Positions 45,380-53,838 of a stretch of DNA of 64,000 bases are shown in pieces. Made by a program: the position numbers and the translations under genes. The stretch covers positions 22,493-86,492 of the forward strand of contig NZ_PUAP01000009.1 of the NCBI RefSeq assembly GCF_002947535.1, written 5' to 3'. The notes beneath the pieces were generated by a model that had not been told where the DNA came from, ran no database searches, and was given only the letters and a program-made list of their open reading frames with translations. The stretch comes from Enterococcus mundtii. Lineage in GTDB: Bacteria; Bacillota; Bacilli; Lactobacillales; Enterococcaceae. Positions within the stretch are counted from its first letter, which is position 1; every line of letters starts with the position of its first letter.

Positions 45380-46523
45380 TCTTTTGTTCCTCCATATATT
45401 GCTGGATCAACCCAGCTACTTTTTCAATATCTTCCAGATAGATCTCACCAATATTCCCAATCCGGAAGCAATCAGTATCACTGATTTTTCCAGGATAGAT
45501 TGCGTAGCCATGTGATTTTAAATAGTCATAAAATGCTTGGAATTCGAATTGGGTGTTCTCAGGATATTTGAATGACGTGATGAAAGGCCCTTGATTCTCA
45601 CTAACATAGGCTTCAAACCCAATTTCCGCCATTCGTTCACGCAAACGCTCATTGTTCATCTGATATCTGTCATAGCGAGCATCGATACCACCTTCTTCCG
45701 CCAACTCTTCTAGCGCTTGCCAAAACGCTAATACAGTATGTGTTGGCGAAGTGAAACGCCATTTCCCATCAATGTCCATCACACGAAATTGATCATAAAG
45801 ATCCATACTCAACGTGCGTGCTTGTCCGGCACTTTTTTTTAGTAGCTCTTTTTGACAAATCACAAAGCCAAATCCAGGTACTCCTTGGATACATTTATTT
45901 GCACTCGAAACAAGAAAATCGATTCCTAACTCGCCAACAGGGATCGGAATGCCACCAAAGCTTGACATTGCATCAACGATAAAACACAACTCGTGGTTCT
46001 TTGCCACTGCTGAGATCTCTTCTAAAGGATTCAAAATACCAGAAGTCGTTTCACTGTGGATCATTGCAAGTGTAGTAATATCAGGATGTAACGCCAATAA
46101 TTCCTCGATTTTTTCAGCTTGTGGTGTTTCATTTTCAGCCACTTGATAAACGACATGATCAATGCCATGATATTCAGCCATTTGTACCATCCGTTGACCA
46201 TAGGCACCATTTGTACAGATCAGTAAGCGGTCTGTTGAACCAACAACTGAACTTAACACAGATTCAACCGCAAAGCTGCCACTTCCTTGCATCAAAACAG
46301 CTGTATAAGCCTCATTGGAGACACCAGCAAGATCAAGCAATCGCTGACGAATGGCTTGAGTGATGACTTTAAAATCATCATCCCATGTACAATGATCGAC
46401 AAGCATCGCTTCTTTCACTGTACGACTCGTTGTCAAAGGTCCTGGTGTCAGTAATTTGTAATTGATTTTACTGTGATTGATTTCTTTTTTATAGTGTTCG
46501 ATTACCTTTGTTTTTCCACTCAT
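45372..46523 (-). CDS. phnW: 2-aminoethylphosphonate:pyruvate aminotransferase
   Basis: Converts 2-aminoethylphosphonate plus pyruvate to phosphonoacetaldehyde and alanine. 383-aa class V PLP enzyme with YKLLTPGPLTTSRTVKEAML, FIVDAMSSFGGIPI, and the PLP Lys in VSSANKCIQGVPGFGF. ATG 46523 with taggag upstream is chosen; the TTG six codons before lies ahead of that site. It is coupled to phnX by overlap and preceded closely by the binding-protein gene. Confidence 0.95.
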   Translation of the reverse strand: MSGKTKVIEHYKKEINHSKINYKLLTPGPLTTSRTVKEAMLVDHCTWDDDFKVITQAIRQRLLDLAGVSNEAYTAVLMQGSGSFAVESVLSSVVGSTDRLLICTNGAYGQRMVQMAEYHGIDHVVYQVAENETPQAEKIEELLALHPDITTLAMIHSETTSGILNPLEEISAVAKNHELCFIVDAMSSFGGIPIPVGELGIDFLVSSANKCIQGVPGFGFVICQKELLKKSAGQARTLSMDLYDQFRVMDIDGKWRFTSPTHTVLAFWQALEELAEEGGIDARYDRYQMNNERLRERMAEIGFEAYVSENQGPFITSFKYPENTQFEFQAFYDYLKSHGYAIYPGKISDTDCFRIGNIGEIYLEDIEKVAGLIQQYMEEQKND

Positions 46524-46533
46524 TTTCTTTCTC

Positions 46534-47532
46534 CTATTCAACTAGACTGGCATGTTTTTTTAACAGATCTGGGGTTAATGTTTCCGGGAAGACTTTTTGA
46601 TTTTTGGCAGTTTCAACCCCCGCTAGATCATCTGTTTCATAAAGTTTACTTGGGTAGAATTGCAGTAGATCTGCACGACCTTCTTTGATGATCACATTCA
46701 ACATTTTTTCAGCTAAAGGATTGGTATCATCTCCTTTATCGATAACTGCTAGTGACTCGGTCAAGGCATATGTTCCTTCACTTGGTTCCACAAAATCGAT
46801 CGGTAATCCTTCTTTTTTATCTTTGATTGCTTGATGACGTAACCCAAAACCTAATGCCACTTCACCGACGCGGACTTTTTTCAACGGACCCGAACCAGAC
46901 GCTTCAATATGGTCGCCTACATTGTCATAAATATCGGCTAAAATCGTTTGCGCTTCCGTCTCCCCATATTGATCAATCAATCCTTGGAACAACAACCAAG
47001 CTGTTGAGGAATGGTTGATATCAGAAATCGCTAGTTGCCCTTCATAGATTGGATCAGCTAGATCAGCTAAACTTGTCGGTACAGGCAAGTCTGCTTCTTC
47101 CATTGCTTGAGTATTGTAGAAAATGACTCCTTCTTGTGTCGTCATCGGTGCTTGGTAATTTGGCAGATCATCAATTGGTTGGACTTCTAATGCCAATTCT
47201 TTGAATACCTGTTCATTTTCTTGGACACCATCCAAATAGAACGTACTCATTGTCACTAGATCCGCTTCAATATCTGTGCCTTCTGCCCAAAGTTTACCGC
47301 TCAATTCCGAAGTACCGAAGGATTGTAGCAAGTATTGGTTTTCAAATCCATTCGAATCAAGAACATCTTTGATGATTTGAACCGGCTCTTCATCTGCATT
47401 CGTGTAGATGATGACTTTCTCTTCGTTACCGTTGGCATTCTCACTTGCGTTTGACGTACTACACGCCCCTAAAATTCCTAAAGCGCTGACGAATGACAGA
47501 TAAATGAACCCTTTTTTGACTAATTTTTTCAT
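46534..47532 (-). CDS. phnS: 2-aminoethylphosphonate ABC transporter binding lipoprotein
   Basis: 332-aa extracellular solute-binding lipoprotein: lipobox LGAC with Cys24, then the iron/phosphonate-type fold (VIIYTNADEEPVQIIKDVLDS, WAEGTDIEADLVTMSTFYLDG). Substrate assignment comes from the phnW/phnX neighbours. ATG 47532 has gaggag 12 bases upstream. The start region overlaps the end of the permease gene by 74 bases. Confidence 0.85.
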   Translation of the reverse strand: MKKLVKKGFIYLSFVSALGILGACSTSNASENANGNEEKVIIYTNADEEPVQIIKDVLDSNGFENQYLLQSFGTSELSGKLWAEGTDIEADLVTMSTFYLDGVQENEQVFKELALEVQPIDDLPNYQAPMTTQEGVIFYNTQAMEEADLPVPTSLADLADPIYEGQLAISDINHSSTAWLLFQGLIDQYGETEAQTILADIYDNVGDHIEASGSGPLKKVRVGEVALGFGLRHQAIKDKKEGLPIDFVEPSEGTYALTESLAVIDKGDDTNPLAEKMLNVIIKEGRADLLQFYPSKLYETDDLAGVETAKNQKVFPETLTPDLLKKHASLVE

Positions 47533-49144
47533 TTGCTTCAAATCTCCTCATGATAGATTGCGCAAGTATTCTTGCGGTTAAATTGATCAACAATAATAAG
47601 ATGGATAGGATAAAGATCTCAGTGAATCTGCCGAAATGTTGTAATTCTTTGATTTTGGTCGTGATCACCATCGTTCGGGCACTTGTCAAAAACACCACTG
47701 CACTGATCGTGACCATCGAATTTGTAAAATAGTAACAAGCCATTTCAACGATCGTCCGCTTTGAATTTGGAAGAATGATTCGAACCACTGTATCAAGCCA
47801 GCTATCCCCCATCATCTTCGCTGTATTTTCCCAGTTGGGATTCATTTTTAATAAGGCACTTTTCGCTAACTGATAAGGGGTTGCAAAATAATGCACCATG
47901 TTGGCAATCACCAAAATACTGATCGTACTTTGAAGAGTTGTTCCGCTAAACACTAGCAAATAGGCAATCCCTAAAACCATTCCTGGAATCGAATTCGTGA
48001 CAGAAGCAAGACTGTCGATCATTTTCAGGATCACGTTTTGTTTTGCGGATCTAGCGGTAAAAATTGCTGCTAAATAAGCAATAACTGTTCCAAACAACGC
48101 TGTCCATAGTGCAACGAATATCCCTGTATTCAACGTTCTTCTTAAATCAGACGTTTGTAGGAACGCTTCGATATGGCGTGTGGTAAAAGTCATATCAAAA
48201 GGCCATCCTTCTACAAAAGGAAGAAGAAACATCACGAGGAAGACTCCTACAATAAACAGGCTGCCAACCGTCAGGCCTAAGCCAAAGAAAAAATCTCTGA
48301 CAGGGTTGCTTTTTACTAACGTATTTGTCCCTGGGGTTGCATGATCATTTTTTTGGATCTTACGCAAAAACAGAATGCTAATGATCGAAGGAACTAACAT
48401 GATCAGTGCAATGACGGCTCCTCGATTAAAATCTGGGATCGAACCCATAAAGTACTCATACAATAAAGTCGTGATAAACGGTTCTCGGCCACCCACCGCT
48501 ACAGGTATACCAAAATCCGTAAAACTCATGAAAAAGGCTTGGACGAAAGCAACACCAAATGTTTTGCCCAAAGGTTGCAGGATCGTGATTTTCAACCCTC
48601 TAAAACATCCGTCTCCCATCAATCGCGATACCGTCAAATAGCGTTTATCCAAATAATTCATGGCGTCATTCATCAATAAGAAAGTCACTGGGATCGTATA
48701 GATCAGTAACCCCAAGATCACACCTGATTTTCCATAGATCGAAAACAACTCATGACCGACTAGACGTGTCCACAATCCTTGACGGCCAAAAGAATAGATC
48801 AACACAAAGCCGTAGGTGATCGTCGGTAATAACATTGGCAATATGAAGCATTTCTCAACGATCCACTTGAACCCCTTAGGTAGATTCGTAAAGTGCATCC
48901 CGTAAGCAAACCAAAAACCAAGAAAGGTGGCAAAAAGTGCCGTGATCCCAGCAACGATCAAACTGTTACTTAAAGCATTCAGCCAATCGAAGTCCTTTGC
49001 CAGTTCTCGGAACAGCTCAAAAGAAAACCCGCCTTCAACAGTCAACGCTTCTTTCAGAACATTCGCTAATGGATAAAACAATACGAGGACAAAACCAAAT
49101 AAGATGATGGCTGGTAATAGCGCTTCTATTTTCATCTTTCTCAT
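47459..49144 (-). CDS. Two-domain ABC transporter permease for aminoethylphosphonate
   Basis: 561 aa with about twelve hydrophobic segments in two homologous halves, each with its own cytoplasmic EAA-type loop (RLMGDGCFRGLKITILQPLG and KMMGDSWLDTVVRIILPNS). It thus fuses the roles of PhnU and PhnV. ATG 49144 overlaps the ATPase stop. The last ~25 residues (after RRFEANEK) are read within the start of the binding-protein gene and look unlike a membrane protein tail. Confidence 0.88.
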   Translation of the reverse strand: MRKMKIEALLPAIILFGFVLVLFYPLANVLKEALTVEGGFSFELFRELAKDFDWLNALSNSLIVAGITALFATFLGFWFAYGMHFTNLPKGFKWIVEKCFILPMLLPTITYGFVLIYSFGRQGLWTRLVGHELFSIYGKSGVILGLLIYTIPVTFLLMNDAMNYLDKRYLTVSRLMGDGCFRGLKITILQPLGKTFGVAFVQAFFMSFTDFGIPVAVGGREPFITTLLYEYFMGSIPDFNRGAVIALIMLVPSIISILFLRKIQKNDHATPGTNTLVKSNPVRDFFFGLGLTVGSLFIVGVFLVMFLLPFVEGWPFDMTFTTRHIEAFLQTSDLRRTLNTGIFVALWTALFGTVIAYLAAIFTARSAKQNVILKMIDSLASVTNSIPGMVLGIAYLLVFSGTTLQSTISILVIANMVHYFATPYQLAKSALLKMNPNWENTAKMMGDSWLDTVVRIILPNSKRTIVEMACYYFTNSMVTISAVVFLTSARTMVITTKIKELQHFGRFTEIFILSILLLLINLTARILAQSIMRRFEANEKISQKRVHLSVIRQRFRNFRGV

Positions 49145-49923
49145 GAGAAGCGAACCACTTTTTCATGAACTACGCCGGTTGCTTGAGTAAAGATTCGTTC
49201 AATATTACGTCGTTTGATTTTTAGCTGATCGACGATAAATGTCTGTACAAAGGGTTCAACCGTATTCGTCACGATTTCTTTCGGTGTACTGTATTGTGCG
49301 ATCCGACCATCTTTCAAAACCATGATTTTATCAGAAAGGGTCAATGCTTCTTCTGGATCATGTGTGACGATGATCGTTGTTAAGTTTAGTTTTTTGGCAA
49401 TCAATTGAATGCGTTCTTTGATCGATTCTTTGATGACACCGTCCAATGCACTTAATGGCTCATCAAGTAATAATACTTGTGGTTTCATCACTAGGGTTCG
49501 ACCTAATGCCACTCGTTGTTTTTGTCCGCCAGATAGTTGGTGGATGCGTTTATCTAGATGATCGTTCAAATCTAATAAATCGATCAATTCTTGTAATTCT
49601 TCTTTAGAAGTGATATTTTTTTGTTTTCGCAACCCATAGACCAAGTTCTCATAGGCACTTAAGTTAGGGAACAAAGCATAGTCTTGAAAGACAATATTAA
49701 ATGGACGTTTTTCCATGACCTGTTTTGTGATATCTTCGCCATCATAAAGTAGTTGGCCGTTTGTCGGTTGCTCCAATCCTAAGATGATGTTCAGTAACGT
49801 CGTTTTTCCTGAACCTGAAGCACCAAGTATTGAAACGATCTCACCTTTAGCGATCGATACATTGATTTCTTTTAAAACTTCATGATGATTAAAAGTCTTA
49901 CTAATACCATCTAGTTTTAACAT
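49141..49923 (-). CDS. phnT: ABC transporter ATPase for aminoethylphosphonate
   Basis: 260 aa: Walker A GASGSGKTT, Q-loop VFQDYALFPNLS, signature LSGGQKQRVALGR, Walker B VLLLDEPLSALD, and H-loop IIVTHDPEEAL. It energises uptake through the adjacent two-domain permease. First gene of the operon; it follows aaaggagtg. The 309-base gap to dxs holds its AT-rich promoter region and the dxs terminator. Confidence 0.87.
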   Translation of the reverse strand: MLKLDGISKTFNHHEVLKEINVSIAKGEIVSILGASGSGKTTLLNIILGLEQPTNGQLLYDGEDITKQVMEKRPFNIVFQDYALFPNLSAYENLVYGLRKQKNITSKEELQELIDLLDLNDHLDKRIHQLSGGQKQRVALGRTLVMKPQVLLLDEPLSALDGVIKESIKERIQLIAKKLNLTTIIVTHDPEEALTLSDKIMVLKDGRIAQYSTPKEIVTNTVEPFVQTFIVDQLKIKRRNIERIFTQATGVVHEKVVRFS

Positions 49924-50062
49924 GCTTTCACTCCTTTGTTCTTTCTATACTGCTAATTGTAGAAAATCACTTTTTACTTCTGATTAACTTTAAGTAAATT
50001 ATTTGTAGGAATATATATTTTTTGTGTAAATTTTCTAATGATTTTCAGATAAGTATTTCTAT

Positions 50063-50122
50063 AAAAAAAACAGTGGCTTGCTTCAATGTGATATCCTCAG
50101 CATTGAAAGCAGGCCACTGTTT
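50063..50122 (-). terminator. Terminator region downstream of dxs
   Basis: Aaaacagtggcttgcttcaatg and cattgaaagcaggccactgttt form a long, slightly imperfect stem with A/T runs outside. A smaller atgtctc/gagacat hairpin lies nearer the dxs stop (about 50189-50215). Confidence 0.8.
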
Positions 50123-50232
50123 CAGTGATTACTTATTAGATCATTTTATTTATCTATTTGATGTAAATTTGGTTCACACATACGTACATGTCTCTTCAAC
50201 TCTCACTGGAATGAGACATTTCTTCGATTCAA

Positions 50233-51996
50233 CTATCGTTGATCAGCGAGTGTTTCTTCAATATTTTTCACGATATTCTCTACTGTCAAACCATTTTCTG
50301 CTAACAGTTCCGCTGTTTCATAGCGATCATGAAAGGCTTTATCTAAACCGTAAGTTTGTACACGGATCGCTGCATCCCCTAAATAGCCAGCGACCATCTG
50401 ACCGTACCCGCCTTCCAAGATACCATCTTCAAGTGTGACAACTATATCGTGCGTTTCTTTGAGTTCATCAAGTAATTCGGTATCTAAACCTGAAATGTAA
50501 GCTGGATTGATCACCGTCGCAGTTAGTTCGAGCTGTTTCTTTAATTCAACCGCCACTTCTTCTGCCAAACCGTAAAAATTACCTACACCCATGATTGCTA
50601 CTTTTTCGCCTTTTTGGATCACTTTGTTCTTATATAACTGACTGTAATCCGTTCGATCTACTTCACCAGAAGAAGTGACCGGGCCGACTGGTACGCGGAT
50701 CGCTACTAATTGATCCGTTTGATCGATCGACCATTCAAGCATCGCTAAGTATTCTTCTTTCGTAGTTGGGGCTAAGTAAACTAAATTGGGGATATGACTC
50801 AAAAATGGAATATCAAAGATCCCTAAATGACTTTCATCATTCATTCCGTTTACAGAAGCAAGCGTCACGAGAATCGTACCTGACAAACGATTCAACGCTA
50901 AGTCATGGGAGATTTGATCGTAACTTCTTTGTAAAAATGGTGAATGGACTGCCCATACAGGTTTCACCCCGCCTTTGGCTAAACCAGCAGTCATCGTCGC
51001 CGCATGTTCTTCGGCAATTCCTACATCAACAAATTGTGCGCCGACTTGTTGGCGTTGCTCTGGTGAAAATAGAATCATCGGTGTGCCTGCATTTACTGCC
51101 ACGACCGTCGGATCTTCCTGCATTTTACCCAATAAGAAGTCTGTTGTTATGCTGCTGTAGGTTTCTGTCCCTTTTGCTCGCAGATACTCACCTGTTTCGA
51201 GACTAAACGGTCCACCCGCATGGAACTTTTCGCGATTTTCTTCTGCAAAGGAGAACCCTTTTCCTTTGATGGTATGGATATGCAGGACAACCGGCGCTTG
51301 TTGATCTTTTACTTCTTCGAATAATGCGATCAAAGCAGCTAAATCATTGCCTGCGTCAAGATAACGATAATCAAGTCCTAGTGCTTTAAAGAAATTGTTC
51401 GCTGCCTGACCATTCGTTTCCCTTAGCTCTTTGAGATTTTTGTAAAGTCCTCCATGATTTTCTGCGATCGACTGGTCATTATCATTGACGATAATGATCG
51501 TATTGGTGCCTAGTTCAGAAATATTATTCAAACCTTCATAGGCTAAACCTCCCGACAAAGACCCATCACCAATCACTGCAACGACATTTGTTGTTTCATT
51601 TTTCAAATCTCTTGCCTTAGCTAGACCATTTGCTAAAGACAATGAAGTCGATGTATGCCCAATTGTAAAGAGATCATGTTCACTCTCTAATGGGTTCGTG
51701 TAACCTGAGACTTCCTGATAATGCGCTTGGTCCAAAAAAGCTTGCGCTCTTCCTGTCAACATTTTATGCACATAGGTTTGGTGTGAGACATCAAAAACAA
51801 ATTGATCTTTTGGTGAATCGAACACATAATGTAGCGCTACCGTCATTTCAACGACTCCTAAATTGGGGCCATTATGTCCACCATATTGGCTGATTTTTTG
51901 CAATAACGCGGCACGTGCTTCCTCTACCACTTGTTGAAGCTCTTCTCGCTTCAATTGCTTTAGATCTTGAGGACCTTTTATTTGTTTTAATAACAT
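50233..51996 (-). CDS. dxs: 1-deoxy-D-xylulose-5-phosphate synthase
   Basis: Condenses pyruvate and glyceraldehyde-3-phosphate with thiamine diphosphate. 587 aa, a little shorter than the usual ~620. Motifs: FDVSHQTYVHKMLTGR, GHTSTSLSLANGLAKA, the TPP motif GDGSLSGGLAYEGLNN through IVNDND, and VDVGIAEEHAATMTAGLAKGG. It stands alone, with no other methylerythritol-pathway gene in the window; enterococci use the mevalonate route, so it may serve thiamine or pyridoxal synthesis. It starts after aaaggaggg. Confidence 0.9.
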   Translation of the reverse strand: MLLKQIKGPQDLKQLKREELQQVVEEARAALLQKISQYGGHNGPNLGVVEMTVALHYVFDSPKDQFVFDVSHQTYVHKMLTGRAQAFLDQAHYQEVSGYTNPLESEHDLFTIGHTSTSLSLANGLAKARDLKNETTNVVAVIGDGSLSGGLAYEGLNNISELGTNTIIIVNDNDQSIAENHGGLYKNLKELRETNGQAANNFFKALGLDYRYLDAGNDLAALIALFEEVKDQQAPVVLHIHTIKGKGFSFAEENREKFHAGGPFSLETGEYLRAKGTETYSSITTDFLLGKMQEDPTVVAVNAGTPMILFSPEQRQQVGAQFVDVGIAEEHAATMTAGLAKGGVKPVWAVHSPFLQRSYDQISHDLALNRLSGTILVTLASVNGMNDESHLGIFDIPFLSHIPNLVYLAPTTKEEYLAMLEWSIDQTDQLVAIRVPVGPVTSSGEVDRTDYSQLYKNKVIQKGEKVAIMGVGNFYGLAEEVAVELKKQLELTATVINPAYISGLDTELLDELKETHDIVVTLEDGILEGGYGQMVAGYLGDAAIRVQTYGLDKAFHDRYETAELLAENGLTVENIVKNIEETLADQR

Positions 51997-52126
51997 GAAT
52001 TTCCCTCCTTTATTTCTGCTTAATCATACACCTTGAACTGAACTCTAAGTCAAGTGATTTTTTTAACAAATAATTCTAATTTGCGAAAATATTGACCATA
52101 CTGTTTTAAAGCTATTTTTTTATAAA

Positions 52127-52158
52127 AAAAACCGTAGATCCTTCAATCTACGGTTTTT
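52127..52158 (-). terminator. Terminator of the surface-protein operon
   Basis: Aaaaaccgtagat (52127-52139) pairs with atctacggttttt (52146-52158), followed by T on the minus strand, starting 3 bases after the last stop codon of the operon. Confidence 0.9.
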
Positions 52159-52160
52159 AT

Positions 52161-52538
52161 TTATTTCTTCGATGAATAGTTCACAATGATTTTACTCATT
52201 TTTTTTGGATTTCGTCGCTTGTCACGAATAATTTGATAACTAACAAGAACGATCAAAATCAAAATCACGCCTGTCAAAACGTACAATACTTGTATTTGTT
52301 CTCCCAATGGTGGTAAAACGTTCTTTTTAGGCGGTGCGCTTGGTGTCACTGATTCTTTCGGATCACCGGTATTCGGCTTTTTGGGGCTAGTTTCTTTTGT
52401 AGCGTTTGAGTCAAATTCTATTTCTCCAGTGACTTCAATGGTATTAGAACTAGCTTCTATGTACCTTTGTGGCAATCCAACGATCAATAGACCTAAAACC
52501 ATGAACAAACAAAGAATTGTTTGTTTTTTTTGTTTCAT
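52161..52538 (-). CDS. Small surface protein with sortase-like LPPLGE signal
   Basis: 125 aa. A signal peptide (about 1-29), a short polar region rich in Pro/Thr/Lys, the motif LPPLGE at 75-80, a membrane helix (about 84-101) and an unusually long basic tail (about 24 residues). The motif is a variant of the LPXTG sorting signal; such small LPXTG proteins also close the csc/WxL clusters of enterococci and lactobacilli. Last gene of the four-gene surface operon. Whether sortase uses LPPLG is not shown. Confidence 0.7.
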   Translation of the reverse strand: MKQKKQTILCLFMVLGLLIVGLPQRYIEASSNTIEVTGEIEFDSNATKETSPKKPNTGDPKESVTPSAPPKKNVLPPLGEQIQVLYVLTGVILILIVLVSYQIIRDKRRNPKKMSKIIVNYSSKK

Positions 52539-52559
52539 CCAATCACCTCACGATTCGAA

Positions 52560-53219
52560 CTATGGATAAGGATCTCCAGCTTCATCTAGCGCTTCAATAT
52601 TCAATGTCAACTTACTTGCAATTGAGATTGATCCTTTATCCGTTGGAAAATCAAGAACATCAGTATCAACATCTCCTTCAAAAGTAAACGTCGCTGTGCT
52701 TGCTCCTGTTAAATCACCAGGACGTGCATTCGGTGAAGCTAAGGTCATCATCAAATCGCCTGATAAGTTTGAATTTTCCGCCCCGTTTTCGATCAAAAGA
52801 TTCGTAGTTCCTAAACTATCAACCAATGTTAATCGATCGATCGCTGAGATATCGCCAGAAGAAACTTTGTAACTTCCTACACTAATTTTTACTGGACGAC
52901 CTGAATGATTGGTGATCGTATGCTCTCCACCTAAGATCGTCTGATAGTCTTCTGGTTCAGTGTAGAAGACCGCTTTTAAAGGTAACGTCACATTCAACCA
53001 TTTATCGGGATTTCCTGGTTCTGGTGCTTCCGGATCTGTGTTATCAAAACCTAAAGTTCCATCGATCGCCACATCTGCAGTCTTATCGATCGATCCACCT
53101 AATGAATTATCGATCGTTTGATCATCTCCGTTGATGACAATATCAGCTTGAACACTTGCCCCTGCTGCTAAAATCGTGCCGAACATCAAACCTGTTGCTA
53201 GAATATTTTTTGCTTTCAT
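52560..53219 (-). CDS. Secreted protein sharing the C-terminal domain of the giant surface protein
   Basis: 219 aa with a signal peptide (cleavage near VQA-D) and no membrane anchor. After an Asn/Asp-rich stretch comes KWLNVTLPLKAVFYTEPEDYQTILGGEHTITNHSGRPVKISVGS and an end of ISIASKLTLNIEAL. The giant protein in the same operon ends in a similar order: IHVTLPVRMAFDVL, DDYQVINHSTTTDLTVSF, VTGKLSLHFAAK. The true WxL motif pair is not seen. Probably a cell-surface or matrix component; function unknown. Confidence 0.65.
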   Translation of the reverse strand: MKAKNILATGLMFGTILAAGASVQADIVINGDDQTIDNSLGGSIDKTADVAIDGTLGFDNTDPEAPEPGNPDKWLNVTLPLKAVFYTEPEDYQTILGGEHTITNHSGRPVKISVGSYKVSSGDISAIDRLTLVDSLGTTNLLIENGAENSNLSGDLMMTLASPNARPGDLTGASTATFTFEGDVDTDVLDFPTDKGSISIASKLTLNIEALDEAGDPYP

Positions 53220-53278
53220 TTTGTTTTCTCCTTTATTTATGTCTTTATATCCTAAAGCATGATTGCTTTATTCCATCT

Positions 53279-53818
53279 TTATTGATTGACATTGATGGTC
53301 ACGTCAACCGTCGTTTTACCCATAAGCTTTTTATTTTCTAAATCATAAAACTCTAATTCCACCACTCCTGGATGCGTGCCTGTCGTCAACTCTTTCGCCA
53401 AGATCAATTCAGTTACTTCATATCCAGGCTCCAATAAACCTGTTTCATATAGTGTTTCTTTAGAATCCTTCATAGACAATATCGCCTGTTGCCCATAACG
53501 ATTGGTCGGCAAGTTTTGGATCCAGATATTGCCCGTTTTCCCATCCGCATTGACACTAACTTCCGGATAGACATTAATGGTTACATTACTATCGTCTACC
53601 GCTTGATTGGCATATTTTTTCAATTGGTCGCCTGTCATTTTTTCCGCATGTTTGATCTCCGGAAAATCATCGGACAAAATCTGCGTTGGTTGGTTATTGG
53701 CATACCAATACCAACCAATCGCAACTAACGCAAGAAATAATAAAAGAAGCGCCAATAATCTTTTTTTCTTTTGTTGTTCCTTCTTTTCAGTTACTACTTG
53801 TGTTTCCTGTGTGATCAT
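53279..53818 (-). CDS. Membrane-anchored extracellular protein of the surface operon
   Basis: 179 aa: a Lys/Gln-rich cytoplasmic start, one membrane helix (about 20-38; LLALLLLFLALVAIGWYWYA) and an extracellular domain of about 130 residues that looks all-beta (VTINVYPEVSVNADGKTGNIWIQNL to MGKTTVDVTINVNQ). ATG 53818 with agaaggtg upstream is preferred to the TTG at 53842, which overlaps the giant gene stop. No enzyme motif. It might hold or assemble the secreted partners at the membrane. Confidence 0.65.
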   Translation of the reverse strand: MITQETQVVTEKKEQQKKKRLLALLLLFLALVAIGWYWYANNQPTQILSDDFPEIKHAEKMTGDQLKKYANQAVDDSNVTINVYPEVSVNADGKTGNIWIQNLPTNRYGQQAILSMKDSKETLYETGLLEPGYEVTELILAKELTTGTHPGVVELEFYDLENKKLMGKTTVDVTINVNQ

Positions 53819-53838
53819 GTTCACCTTCTTGTTTATGT

